NCBI GenBank assembly: GCA_900757385.1
Contig: CAAENO010000005.1
Coordinates: forward strand, 1-10,104
From: an uncultured Collinsella sp.
GTDB taxonomy: Bacteria > Actinomycetota > Coriobacteriia > Coriobacteriales > Coriobacteriaceae
Reading direction: 5' to 3'
Length of the DNA stretch: 10,104 nucleotides
The position numbers and the translations under genes are program-made. Positions 1-5,474 of this stretch are shown here, in pieces. The notes below the pieces were generated by a model, which was given only the letters and a program-made list of their open reading frames with translations, had not been told where the DNA came from and did not search any database. The stretch's first letter is position 1; each line of letters begins with the position of its first letter.

Positions 1-36
1 CTGGCCATAGAGCGACCAGAGCTCGGAGAGACTCAT
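1..36 (-). CDS. Amino-acid ABC transporter permease, N-terminal fragment (runs off the window)
   Basis: Read on the minus strand from an ATG at 36-34, the window gives twelve open codons, MSLSELWSLYGQ, before the edge. A GGAGG ribosome binding site (complement of 42-46) sits 5 bases before the ATG. The gene lies downstream of, and in the same direction as, a polar-amino-acid solute-binding protein, which is where the membrane permease of such importers usually sits. The short hydrophobic/aromatic start fits the beginning of a HisM/GlnP-type permease. Only 12 residues are visible, so the family call rests mainly on context. An unrelated gene in the same operon remains possible. Confidence 0.55.
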   Translation of the reverse strand, partial: MSLSELWSLYGQ

Positions 37-60
37 GCGGACCTCCCGCCGGTAAGGAAA

Positions 61-86
61 GGGGCTCCCGTGTGTACGGAAGCCCC
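61..86 (-). terminator. Hairpin between binding-protein and permease genes, probable leaky terminator or 3'-end stabiliser
   Basis: On the minus strand GGGGCTTCCG pairs with CGGGAGCCCC around a 6-base loop, and the RNA would continue UUUCCUU. On this strand the one irregular pair is a U-G wobble, while on the plus strand it is a C-A mismatch, so selection seems to act on the minus-strand transcript. The U-tract is interrupted, so termination is probably partial. By analogy with malE-malF type intergenic hairpins, this would let the binding protein be made in excess over the permease (inference). A second small stem, CTAGGC/GCCTAG at 162-178, overlaps the binding-protein stop codon. Confidence 0.5.
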
Positions 87-174
87 GACAACTCAGTGAG
101 GAAACAGTTTAGCGCAATAAAGCGCATCGTGCGTTTCCGTATGGTTTCGTAGCGGCCGTTACTAGGCTCGCTGC

Positions 175-1167
175 CTAGGCGCCGATCTCGGGCAGCTCGG
201 GAACATTGGTGTCGCCCGTACGGTCGCCAATGCAGATCTGCCACAGCTCGGTCCAGGTGCCGTCATCCTCGATCTTCTTAAGGAAGTCGTTGACAAAGGC
301 GACACCGTCGGAATCGAGTGGCAGGCCAATGCCATAGGGCTCCTTGCTGCCGAAGGGCTTGCCGGCAATCTTGTACTTACCGGGCTCGCGGACCAGGGCG
401 CTCTGCTGCATGTTGTTGTCGATGACGTAGGCGTCAACGCGGCCCTGCTGAAGTGCCTGGCGGGCCTCCTCGTCGGTCTTGAACTCCTGTTGGCTGGCCT
501 TGGGGGCGAACTCCTCCAGGATGGCGGGGCCGTTGGAGCCGGACTGGACGGCGACGTTCTTGTCGGCCAGGTCGTCGACGCTCTTGATGTCGTCGTTGTC
601 GGCGAGCACCAGGATGGCCTGCTGGGTGTAGTAGTAGGGACCGGCGAAGGAGACGAGCTTCTTGCGCTCGTCAGTGATGGTGTAGGTGGCAAAGACAGCG
701 TCGACCTGGCCGTTCTGCAGGACGGACTCGCGCGTGTCCGAGGTCACCTGGGTGATCTCGACCTTGTTCTCGCCCAGAATGTAGTTGGACAGGAGCTGTG
801 CGATACCGGCGTCGAAGCCGCGGGTCTGACCGTCCTTCTCGTTGAGGAGGGAGAAGAGCGTGGAGGTCTGGACGCCACCGATCGTAAAGACGCCGGCAGC
901 CTTGACGGCCGTAGCCCAGGTGCTGGCGGCGATGGCGTCATCATCGGCCTTGGGGCCGTCGTTGACGAGCTTGTCGAATGCCTTGGCGTCGAGCGTGGCG
1001 GAAACCTCGGTATCCTCGGAGCTCTTGGAGGAACCGGCGGAACCCTTGTCGGCCTCGGCACTGGTGTCGGAGCAGCCGGCAAGACCAAGGCCGGCGACGG
1101 TTGCGAAGGTGGCGGCAACGAAGCCGCGGCGGTCGAGAACGACCTGCTGGGAGAGGTTCTTGCTCAT
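175..1167 (-). CDS. Polar amino-acid ABC transporter substrate-binding lipoprotein (SBP_bac_3 family)
   Basis: This 330-residue protein should be the extracytoplasmic receptor of an amino-acid importer, anchored as a lipoprotein. The signal region has a twin-arginine motif, D-R-R-G-F-V (residues 12-17), then a hydrophobic stretch and a lipobox L-A-G-C with Cys32 as the acylated residue, so it looks Tat-exported. A Ser/Ala/Glu-rich linker (about 33-60) leads into a type II periplasmic-binding fold. It carries family features: G-F-D-A-G-I-A (about 117-123), a D-A-V-F-A-T-Y-T-I-T stretch ending in T-D-E-R, F-A-G-P-Y-Y, and V-A-V-Q-S-G-S. These match the glutamate/glutamine/cystine-binding group, but the ligand cannot be fixed by eye. 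The length is normal. The start is the ATG at 1167-1165, preceded by an AAAGGTG ribosome binding site (complement of 1175-1181). The probable permease follows downstream and no ATPase gene is visible in the window. Confidence 0.9.
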   Translation of the reverse strand: MSKNLSQQVVLDRRGFVAATFATVAGLGLAGCSDTSAEADKGSAGSSKSSEDTEVSATLDAKAFDKLVNDGPKADDDAIAASTWATAVKAAGVFTIGGVQTSTLFSLLNEKDGQTRGFDAGIAQLLSNYILGENKVEITQVTSDTRESVLQNGQVDAVFATYTITDERKKLVSFAGPYYYTQQAILVLADNDDIKSVDDLADKNVAVQSGSNGPAILEEFAPKASQQEFKTDEEARQALQQGRVDAYVIDNNMQQSALVREPGKYKIAGKPFGSKEPYGIGLPLDSDGVAFVNDFLKKIEDDGTWTELWQICIGDRTGDTNVPELPEIGA

Positions 1168-1210
1168 GGTAGAACACCTTTCTCAATAAAATCCCTAGCG
1201 GTTGAGTAGA

Positions 1211-1240
1211 GTTATACCCTATCGCGCTCAAATGGGTCAA
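1211..1240 (-). promoter_or_regulatory. Sigma-A-type promoter of the substrate-binding-protein gene
   Basis: On the minus strand a -35 box TTGACC (complement of 1235-1240) is followed by an 18-bp spacer and a -10 box TATAAC (complement of 1211-1216). Both boxes match five of six consensus bases. Transcription would start around 1204, giving a leader of about 37 bases. No clear operator palindrome overlaps the promoter. Confidence 0.7.
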
Positions 1241-1286
1241 CACGAAATAACTCAGAAACATACTTACCTTATGGGTAATTCTTCCT

Positions 1287-1314
1287 ACCAAAAAGGGACA
1301 GGCACCTTTGTGGT
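1287..1314. repeat. Intergenic hairpin with an AAAGG/CCTTT core
   Basis: ACCAAAAAGG (1287-1296) pairs with CCTTTGTGGT (1305-1314) with one mismatch and an 8-base loop. It sits just upstream of the binding-protein promoter. The core AAAGGGACAGGCACCTTTG resembles the cores of the palindromes at 6332-6362 and 7064-7092, so it may belong to the same family of dispersed palindromes. The resemblance is by eye and is limited to the core. Confidence 0.45.
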
Positions 1315-1351
1315 GGTTCTTGCAGATGTGGTGGCCTGTCTCGCTGCTTTG

Positions 1352-1567
1352 TCTCAATCTGTAACATCTGCAGCCATTTTTGCCGAGTAACTGTTACAGA
1401 TTGAGATTTTCTCTTCAGGGGAATTCGAATGTCTCGATCTGTAACAGTTAGGCGGACAAAAGCTCCCTTTCTGTTACAGATTGAGACAAAGGTCAGGGGC
1501 AAAGACGGTTTGTCTAGATCTGTAACAGTTAGACGGGAATTCGGGCCCTAGATGTTACAGATTGAGA
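1352..1567. repeat. Array of six 15-bp motifs in alternating orientation with a 40-bp period
   Basis: The motif TCTCAATCTGTAACA or a close variant occurs six times: 1352-1366 (forward), 1392-1406 (reverse), 1432-1446 (forward, one change), 1472-1486 (reverse), 1513-1527 (forward, two changes) and 1553-1567 (reverse). Start-to-start distances are 40, 40, 40, 41 and 40, so spacers are 25-26 bp, and the spacers are unrelated overall. Three copies (second, third, fifth) extend into GTTA-n-n-CGG. The first and last extend instead into TCT and a GCC-type end, giving the whole array inverted symmetry. The first and fourth copies form a perfect 20-bp inverted pair (1347-1366 with 1472-1491). Neighbouring copies could form stem-loops with 25-base loops. 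It lies between the binding-protein promoter and the dxs terminator, and no ORF with coding character overlaps it. Its function is unknown. Confidence 0.9.
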
Positions 1568-1585
1568 TAATCGCGCCGCGAAAAT

Positions 1586-1624
1586 AAAAACCTCCGCAGG
1601 GGTGCTTCCCTTGCGGAGGTTTTT
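1586..1624 (-). terminator. Rho-independent terminator of dxs (symmetrical, may work both ways)
   Basis: CCTCCGCAGGGG (1591-1602) pairs with CCCTTGCGGAGG (1608-1619) in a 12-bp stem with one G-T pair and a 5-base loop. It is flanked by AAAAA (1586-1590) and TTTTT (1620-1624). Read on the minus strand, the stem begins right at the dxs stop codon and ends in TTTTTATTTT, a textbook terminator. The flanking A and T tracts make it able to stop plus-strand transcripts too, insulating dxs from the repeat array. Confidence 0.92.
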
Positions 1625-3405
1625 TACTCGTTAAGTAGCCTAACGGCTTCGGCGGCCATGGTCTCGACCGTCATGCCGTTCTGAGCGAGCAGCTCGTTGG
1701 GGTCGTAGCGGTCGGGGAAGCCCTTGGCGATGCCGAAGGTGCGCGTGCGCACGGGCGTGCAGGCCAGGTAACACGCCACACGCTCGCCCCAACCGCCGTC
1801 CAAGACGCCGTCCTCGAGGGTGACGACAACGCGATGCTCGGCGGCAAGGCTGTCGAGGAACTCGCGGTCGAGTTCGGTTGCGAAGCGCGGGTTGACGAGC
1901 GTGGCCTCGATGCCGTACTCGGCAGTCAGACGGTTTGCCACGCGCTCGCCCAGCTCAAAGAAATCGCCAAGCGCGAGCACGGCAACGTCGCGGCCCTGGC
2001 GCACGACGTTGTAGCGAGCGACGCCGTAATCGTCGCCCTCGGCAGGCGCCAGATCGGGGCGGCTTACCAGGCCAATGCCCGGCACACGGATCGCCACAGG
2101 ATGCTCGCGGTGGTCGAGCGACCAGCTCAGCATGGACAGATATTCCTCCATGCAGGCCGGCGCCAAGTAGCGCATGTTGGGAAGACCGCCCAGCATGGAA
2201 ATATCAAAGAACGAAAGGTGCGTCTCGGATGTGGTGCCAAAGATCGACGCGCCAAACACCAGGATGGTTGCGGGGACATCGTTGAGGCACAGGTCGTGCC
2301 ACAGCTCGTCGTAGGCGCGCTGCAAAAACGTGCCGTACACACCAAAGACTGGCTTGGCACCCGAGCGCGCAAGCGCGGTGGCAAAGGTCACGGCGTGCTC
2401 CTCGGCAATGCCCACATCGACGAACTGTTTGCCGGCGGCGGCGCGAAGCTCGGGTGTAAAGCCCATGATGTAGGGCGTGGCGGCCGTGATGCCCACGACC
2501 TGCGGATCGTGCTCGATGACGGCGCTGAGCGCCTCGCCCGTAATGTCGGCATAGGTGCGCGGTGCAGGCTCGCTCGGATGGCCCGGGCAGAGCTTGCGCC
2601 CAGTCGCCATGTCAAACGGACCCACATGATGCCAGCGCTCGGGGTCGCTCTGGGCTGGCTCAAAGCCCTTGCCCTTTGCGGTGGAGACGTGCAGCACGAT
2701 GGGATGATCGATATCGCGCAGCTCCTGCAGCGTGTCGACCAGGGCCAACACATCGTTGCCGGTGTCCAGATAGCAGTAGTCGAGCCCCATCGCGCGGAAA
2801 ACGTTGCGCTCACAGGTGCCGTTGCTGGCGCGTAGCTCGGCCAGATTGCGATACAGGCCACCGTGGTTTTCGGCGATGGACTGGTCGTTATCGTTGACGA
2901 TGATGATCAGGTTGCTGTCGAGCTCGGCGGCATTGTTAAAGCCCTCAAACGCCAGACCGCCCGAAAGCGAACCGTCGCCAATGATGGTGATGACGTTGTA
3001 CGCATCGCCCGCCAGGTCACGAGCGTGCGCCAAGCCGCAGCCCAGGCTCACCGACGTGGAGGTGTGGCCCATGGCGAACAGGTCGTGCTCGGACTCGTCA
3101 GGATTGGCAAAACCAGAGGCCTCGCCGTAGCGTGCCGGGTCGATATAAGTGTACGCGCGCCCAGTCAGCGCCTTGTGGGCGTAGGTCTGGTGCGAAACAT
3201 CAAAGACAATCTTGTCGATGGGGGAGTTAAACACGCGATGGAGCGCAACCGTAAGCTCAACGACGCCCAGGTTGGGGGCAACGTGCCCGCCGACGGCGGC
3301 GGAGCTTTCGAGGATGGCGTGGCGGATCTCGCCGCAGAGCAGCGGAAGCTCGGCGCGATCGAGAGCCTTGACGTCCTCGGGCGTTGTCGTTTGCGTAAGC
3401 AGCAT
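1624..3405 (-). CDS. dxs: 1-deoxy-D-xylulose-5-phosphate synthase (divergent form)
   Basis: This 593-residue protein should condense pyruvate and glyceraldehyde 3-phosphate in a thiamine diphosphate-dependent reaction, the first step of the MEP isoprenoid pathway, in the cytoplasm. Visible family features in order are His41 in G-G-H, L-G-V-V-E-L-T-V-A-L-H (47-56), D-V-S-H-Q-T-Y-A-H-K (69-78), G-H-T-S-T-S-V-S (113-120), the ThDP/Mg motif G-D-G-S (143-146) through N-D-N (171-173), the catalytic-Glu region G-I-A-E-E-H (332-337), and Y-G-T-F-L-Q-R-A-Y-D (357-366). It is shorter than the usual 620-640 residues. The canonical D-R-A-G-L-V-G-A-D-G-P-T-H segment reads F-G-A-S-I-F-G-T-T-S-E-T-H here (384-396), keeping the T-H but losing the rest. 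The start ATG (3405-3403) has GGAG 12 bases upstream. The gene is transcribed alone. A DXS-like paralogue with altered specificity cannot be excluded. Confidence 0.88.
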   Translation of the reverse strand: MLLTQTTTPEDVKALDRAELPLLCGEIRHAILESSAAVGGHVAPNLGVVELTVALHRVFNSPIDKIVFDVSHQTYAHKALTGRAYTYIDPARYGEASGFANPDESEHDLFAMGHTSTSVSLGCGLAHARDLAGDAYNVITIIGDGSLSGGLAFEGFNNAAELDSNLIIIVNDNDQSIAENHGGLYRNLAELRASNGTCERNVFRAMGLDYCYLDTGNDVLALVDTLQELRDIDHPIVLHVSTAKGKGFEPAQSDPERWHHVGPFDMATGRKLCPGHPSEPAPRTYADITGEALSAVIEHDPQVVGITAATPYIMGFTPELRAAAGKQFVDVGIAEEHAVTFATALARSGAKPVFGVYGTFLQRAYDELWHDLCLNDVPATILVFGASIFGTTSETHLSFFDISMLGGLPNMRYLAPACMEEYLSMLSWSLDHREHPVAIRVPGIGLVSRPDLAPAEGDDYGVARYNVVRQGRDVAVLALGDFFELGERVANRLTAEYGIEATLVNPRFATELDREFLDSLAAEHRVVVTLEDGVLDGGWGERVACYLACTPVRTRTFGIAKGFPDRYDPNELLAQNGMTVETMAAEAVRLLNE

Positions 3406-3431
3406 CGTTGTGGGTTACTCCATGCGAATCG

Positions 3432-3458
3432 TGCGCCGGCACTCCCTCGGCCGGCACA
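3432..3458 (-). promoter_or_regulatory. Hairpin in the dxs 5' leader
   Basis: On the minus strand TGTGCCGGC pairs with GCCGGCGCA as a 9-bp stem with one U-G wobble and a 9-base loop (CGAGGGAGT). It ends 26 bases before the dxs start and about 11 bases before its ribosome binding site. It could affect translation or mRNA stability. It does not match a riboswitch class I recognise. I could not identify a convincing dxs promoter upstream of it. Confidence 0.4.
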
Positions 3459-3532
3459 ATTGCACAAGACAGTCTCGCACATTTTGGCGTTTGATATGTG
3501 ACGGCGGCGCGGTAATTCGCCAACTGGTGGGG

Positions 3533-3544
3533 CAAAACGTTTTG
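3533..3544. promoter_or_regulatory. Perfect palindrome in the dxs/HD divergent intergenic region
   Basis: CAAAACGTTTTG is a perfect 12-bp palindrome, and symmetry continues with GG...CC at 3530-3531/3546-3547 after one mismatched pair. It lies roughly midway between the divergent starts at 3405 and 3634, so it could be an operator serving both. No confident -35/-10 pair was found on either strand of this 228-bp gap. Confidence 0.35.
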
Positions 3545-3633
3545 TCCGATGCCATACTGGTAAATTCGATGATGATTTTATTCATTGCGCGCAGGCCGCG
3601 GCTTGCCGCCGAGCGCCGCCGGAAGGAGGCCGC

Positions 3634-4191
3634 ATGTCCGATACCGTTCGTGCCGAGAAAATCGCGCGCGAGGTCGACGATGCCGCCCGTCAGCTTGCCC
3701 AGGCGGGCCGCTTGGACCTGATGCATGAGTTTATCCAACATGGCGATGTGACGGTCTATACGCATGTGACCTCGGTAGCGCGGGCAAGTCTGTCCTTTGC
3801 CGAGCGCCTGGGCCGCGTCGGTATCTCCGTCGACCGCTTATCGCTGCTGCGCGGGGCCCTGCTGCACGATTACTTTCTCTATGACTGGCACGATCCCGAC
3901 CCAAGCCATCGACTGCATGGCTTTCGTCACCCGTTTTTTGCCTTGGCGCGTGCGGAGGAAGATTTTGAGCTGACGCCGCGCGAGCGGAATATTATCGTAC
4001 GGCATATGTTTCCGCTGGTACCGGTGCCGCCGACGTGTCGTGAGGCATGGATTGTGTGCCTGGCGGATAAATGGTGCGCACTGCGCGAGACGATTGCCGG
4101 CCGTCTGCCGCGCAAAGGCGGCGCGAACGATTTGAACGAGGGCCCGAGTGACGGCTCGAGCAAAGAATCGAACGAAAAGAGGAGTGGGTAG
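3634..4191 (+). CDS. HD-domain protein, probable metal-dependent phosphohydrolase
   Basis: This 185-residue soluble protein has the metal-ligand pattern of the HD superfamily: His44 in Y-T-H-V-T-S-V-A, the His78-Asp79 doublet in L-L-H-D-Y, further histidines at 86, 95 and 99 (H-G-F-R-H-P), His124 in I-I-V-R-H-M-F-P-L, and Asp145 in L-A-D-K-W. This fits a compact single-domain hydrolase of a phosphate ester or nucleotide, but the substrate is unknown. Residues after about 158 form a low-complexity, charged Gly/Ser/Asn/Glu tail with no visible domain. The start is well supported by AAGGAGG (3623-3629), 4 bases before the ATG. The stop is only 3 bases before the next gene's GTG, so the two are surely co-transcribed and probably translationally coupled. 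Confidence 0.85.
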   Translation: MSDTVRAEKIAREVDDAARQLAQAGRLDLMHEFIQHGDVTVYTHVTSVARASLSFAERLGRVGISVDRLSLLRGALLHDYFLYDWHDPDPSHRLHGFRHPFFALARAEEDFELTPRERNIIVRHMFPLVPVPPTCREAWIVCLADKWCALRETIAGRLPRKGGANDLNEGPSDGSSKESNEKRSG

Positions 4192-4194
4192 ACG

Positions 4195-5214
4195 GTGGGA
4201 ACCGCGATCGACATGGCATTTGACGGCGCGACGCTTGCCGCCTGTCCGCTCTCGGCGCTGGTACTCTCGTTTGCCTTCTACGGTTTTTGCGGCTGGGTAT
4301 GGGAGTCGACAGTCTGCGCCATGCTCAACCACGGACGCTTTGCCAACAGCGGCTTTTTGCTAGGGCCGTGTTGTCCCATCTACGGTGCGGGCGGCATTGC
4401 GTGCTGGTTGCTGCTGCGTGGAATCCCAGACGCCTCGAGCCAGTTTGTCGCTGCCGCGCTCGTATGCAGCGTGATCGAATATAGCGTGGGCGTGCTGTTG
4501 GAAAAAACGACGGGTGCCCGGTTTTGGGATTACTCGCATCTGCCGTTTAACCTGCACGGACGCATCTGCCTGTACTGGGCCTGCGCGTTTGGCTTGGGTG
4601 CGTTGTGTATTTGCCGTTTAGTGGAGCCGGCATTGCTGGGGCTGCTTGGCCATCTGCCGGTGCTAATCGTGCGCTTGGCCGCCTTTATCGTCGCGGTCGC
4701 GATGATGGTCGATGCGGTGTGCTCGTTGGCGAGCTGGCGGCGTCTGTCCGATCAGCTTGAGCGTGTGCGTGCCGACCTTGCCGACCGCATCAATGAGTCG
4801 CTTGCCGACGCCTCCGACTCTATGCTCGAACGTATTCCCGATTCGGCGATTGACTCGGTGGCGCAGACGCATATCCGCGGTCGCGCCGTTAACGCTTGGC
4901 TGGCCGAGCTGGGCGACGCGGCGCTCGATGCCCTGCGCGAGAAGACTTCGATGCCGACGTTTATCTCGGATGGTGCTCGCGGCCTGGCGCTCGCTGCCCG
5001 CCGCGTGGCCGATGCCGCGCCGAGTATGCCGCGTCCGTCGCTCGGTCGTCGCCTTGCCGGCAAGCGCATGAGCCGCCCGGTACCGAGCGTGTCACTCAGC
5101 CGCCGCGACCTACGCTTCTTTAACGCCTTCCCGCGTCTGCGCATCAATCGTTACGAGGGTGTCATTCGAGCTACCGACCTCCGCGACCGAGCCCGCGAGC
5201 TGTTCCGGCGCTAG
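4195..5214 (+). CDS. Multi-pass membrane protein, putative ABC-transporter type IV (CmpB-like, PF06541) family
   Basis: This 339-residue protein has an N-terminal membrane half with hydrophobic segments at about 18-40, 56-75, 83-103, 124-146 and 153-178. It carries family hallmarks: F-Y-G-F-C-G-W-V-W-E (28-37), N-S-G-F-L-L-G-P (51-58), I-E-Y-S-V-G (94-99), L-L-E-K (101-104) and F-W-D-Y-S-H-L-P-F-N-L-H-G-R-I (110-124). The family is annotated as a putative ABC permease on weak grounds, and no ATPase is nearby. Residues from about 180 form a long, arginine-rich, probably cytoplasmic tail that starts with heptad-like helices. The GTG start at 4195 is preferred because GGAG (4181-4184) lies 10 bases upstream. 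An in-frame ATG at 4213 has no good ribosome binding site. It follows the HD gene by 3 bases, suggesting a functional pair. Confidence 0.8.
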   Translation: MGTAIDMAFDGATLAACPLSALVLSFAFYGFCGWVWESTVCAMLNHGRFANSGFLLGPCCPIYGAGGIACWLLLRGIPDASSQFVAAALVCSVIEYSVGVLLEKTTGARFWDYSHLPFNLHGRICLYWACAFGLGALCICRLVEPALLGLLGHLPVLIVRLAAFIVAVAMMVDAVCSLASWRRLSDQLERVRADLADRINESLADASDSMLERIPDSAIDSVAQTHIRGRAVNAWLAELGDAALDALREKTSMPTFISDGARGLALAARRVADAAPSMPRPSLGRRLAGKRMSRPVPSVSLSRRDLRFFNAFPRLRINRYEGVIRATDLRDRARELFRR

Positions 5215-5297
5215 CTGGGACGGGCGCGCTCACGGCTCCCTTGCTTGCGCATTTCCCGTTGGTTTCGCGTCCGTTGCCGCTCCGTTTCCAAGATTAC

Positions 5298-5387
5298 GGC
5301 ACCGTTGGAGATGGCACGATCTGGGTCGAGCCGGTCGAAGAAGTCATCCGCATCCGCACCGGCGAGCACGGCCCCGCCGCGGTGTAG
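5298..5387 (+). pseudogene. glnB: C-terminal remnant of a PII nitrogen regulatory protein
   Basis: In the frame whose codons start at 5298, the sequence ends G-T-V-G-D-G-T-I-W-V, then E-P-V-E-E-V-I-R-I-R-T-G-E-H, then G-P-A-A-V and a TAG stop at 5385-5387. This matches the PII C-terminus: the B-loop end G-x-x-G-D-G-K-I-F-V and the C-loop V-I-R-I-R-T-G-E-x. About 30 of the usual ~112 residues are recognisable. Upstream the frame stays open back into the preceding gene, but I see no ATG and no T-loop or N-terminal strand. The 5' part was therefore lost by deletion or replacement. The frame, the stop and the terminator after it are intact, which suggests a fairly recent loss. It lies 83 bases after the membrane-protein stop. 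Confidence 0.75.
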
Positions 5388-5403
5388 GACAATCTTTCGC
5401 CTG

Positions 5404-5441
5404 ACGGGCGTGCCTCTCTTGGGGCACGCCCGTTCTCGTCT
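5404..5441 (+). terminator. Intrinsic terminator after the PII remnant
   Basis: ACGGGCGTGCC (5404-5414) pairs perfectly with GGCACGCCCGT (5423-5433) around an 8-base loop, followed by the T-rich stretch TTCTCGTCT. It ends transcription from the HD/membrane-protein operon and was probably the terminator of the lost PII gene. The promoter of the next gene overlaps its right half. Confidence 0.75.
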
Positions 5442-5446
5442 ACAAT
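5419..5446 (+). promoter_or_regulatory. Probable promoter of the HAD phosphatase gene
   Basis: TACAAT at 5441-5446 is a good -10 box (five of six). A weak -35 TTGGGG at 5419-5424 lies 16 bp upstream, inside the terminator hairpin. Transcription would start near 5453, giving a leader of about 20 bases that contains AAGGAG (5459-5464). Confidence 0.5.
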
Positions 5447-5474
5447 ATCGTGCAGACGAAGGAGAGGCACGCTC

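Noticed and set aside
490..1209. Plus-strand ORF of 239 codons
   Set aside because: It lies opposite the substrate-binding protein, has Gly/Val/Leu-rich low-complexity translation and matches no family. It is the antisense shadow of a high-GC gene.
1352..1567. CRISPR array
   Set aside because: Copies alternate in orientation and are only 15 bp with ~25-bp spacers. CRISPR repeats are direct, longer and nearly identical, and no cas gene is present.
1241..1585. Riboswitch or leader RNA for the substrate-binding protein
   Set aside because: The only good promoter (1211-1240) lies downstream of this region in the direction of transcription, so the region is not part of that leader, and no riboswitch consensus was recognised.
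1834..2835. Plus-strand ORF of 333 codons
   Set aside because: It lies entirely opposite dxs, whose motifs and terminator are clear. The translation is composition-driven with no domain.
3415..3765. Minus-strand ORF of 116 codons upstream of dxs
   Set aside because: It starts inside the HD gene on the opposite strand and crosses the intergenic gap. It has no family resemblance, although its stop lies close to the dxs ribosome binding site.
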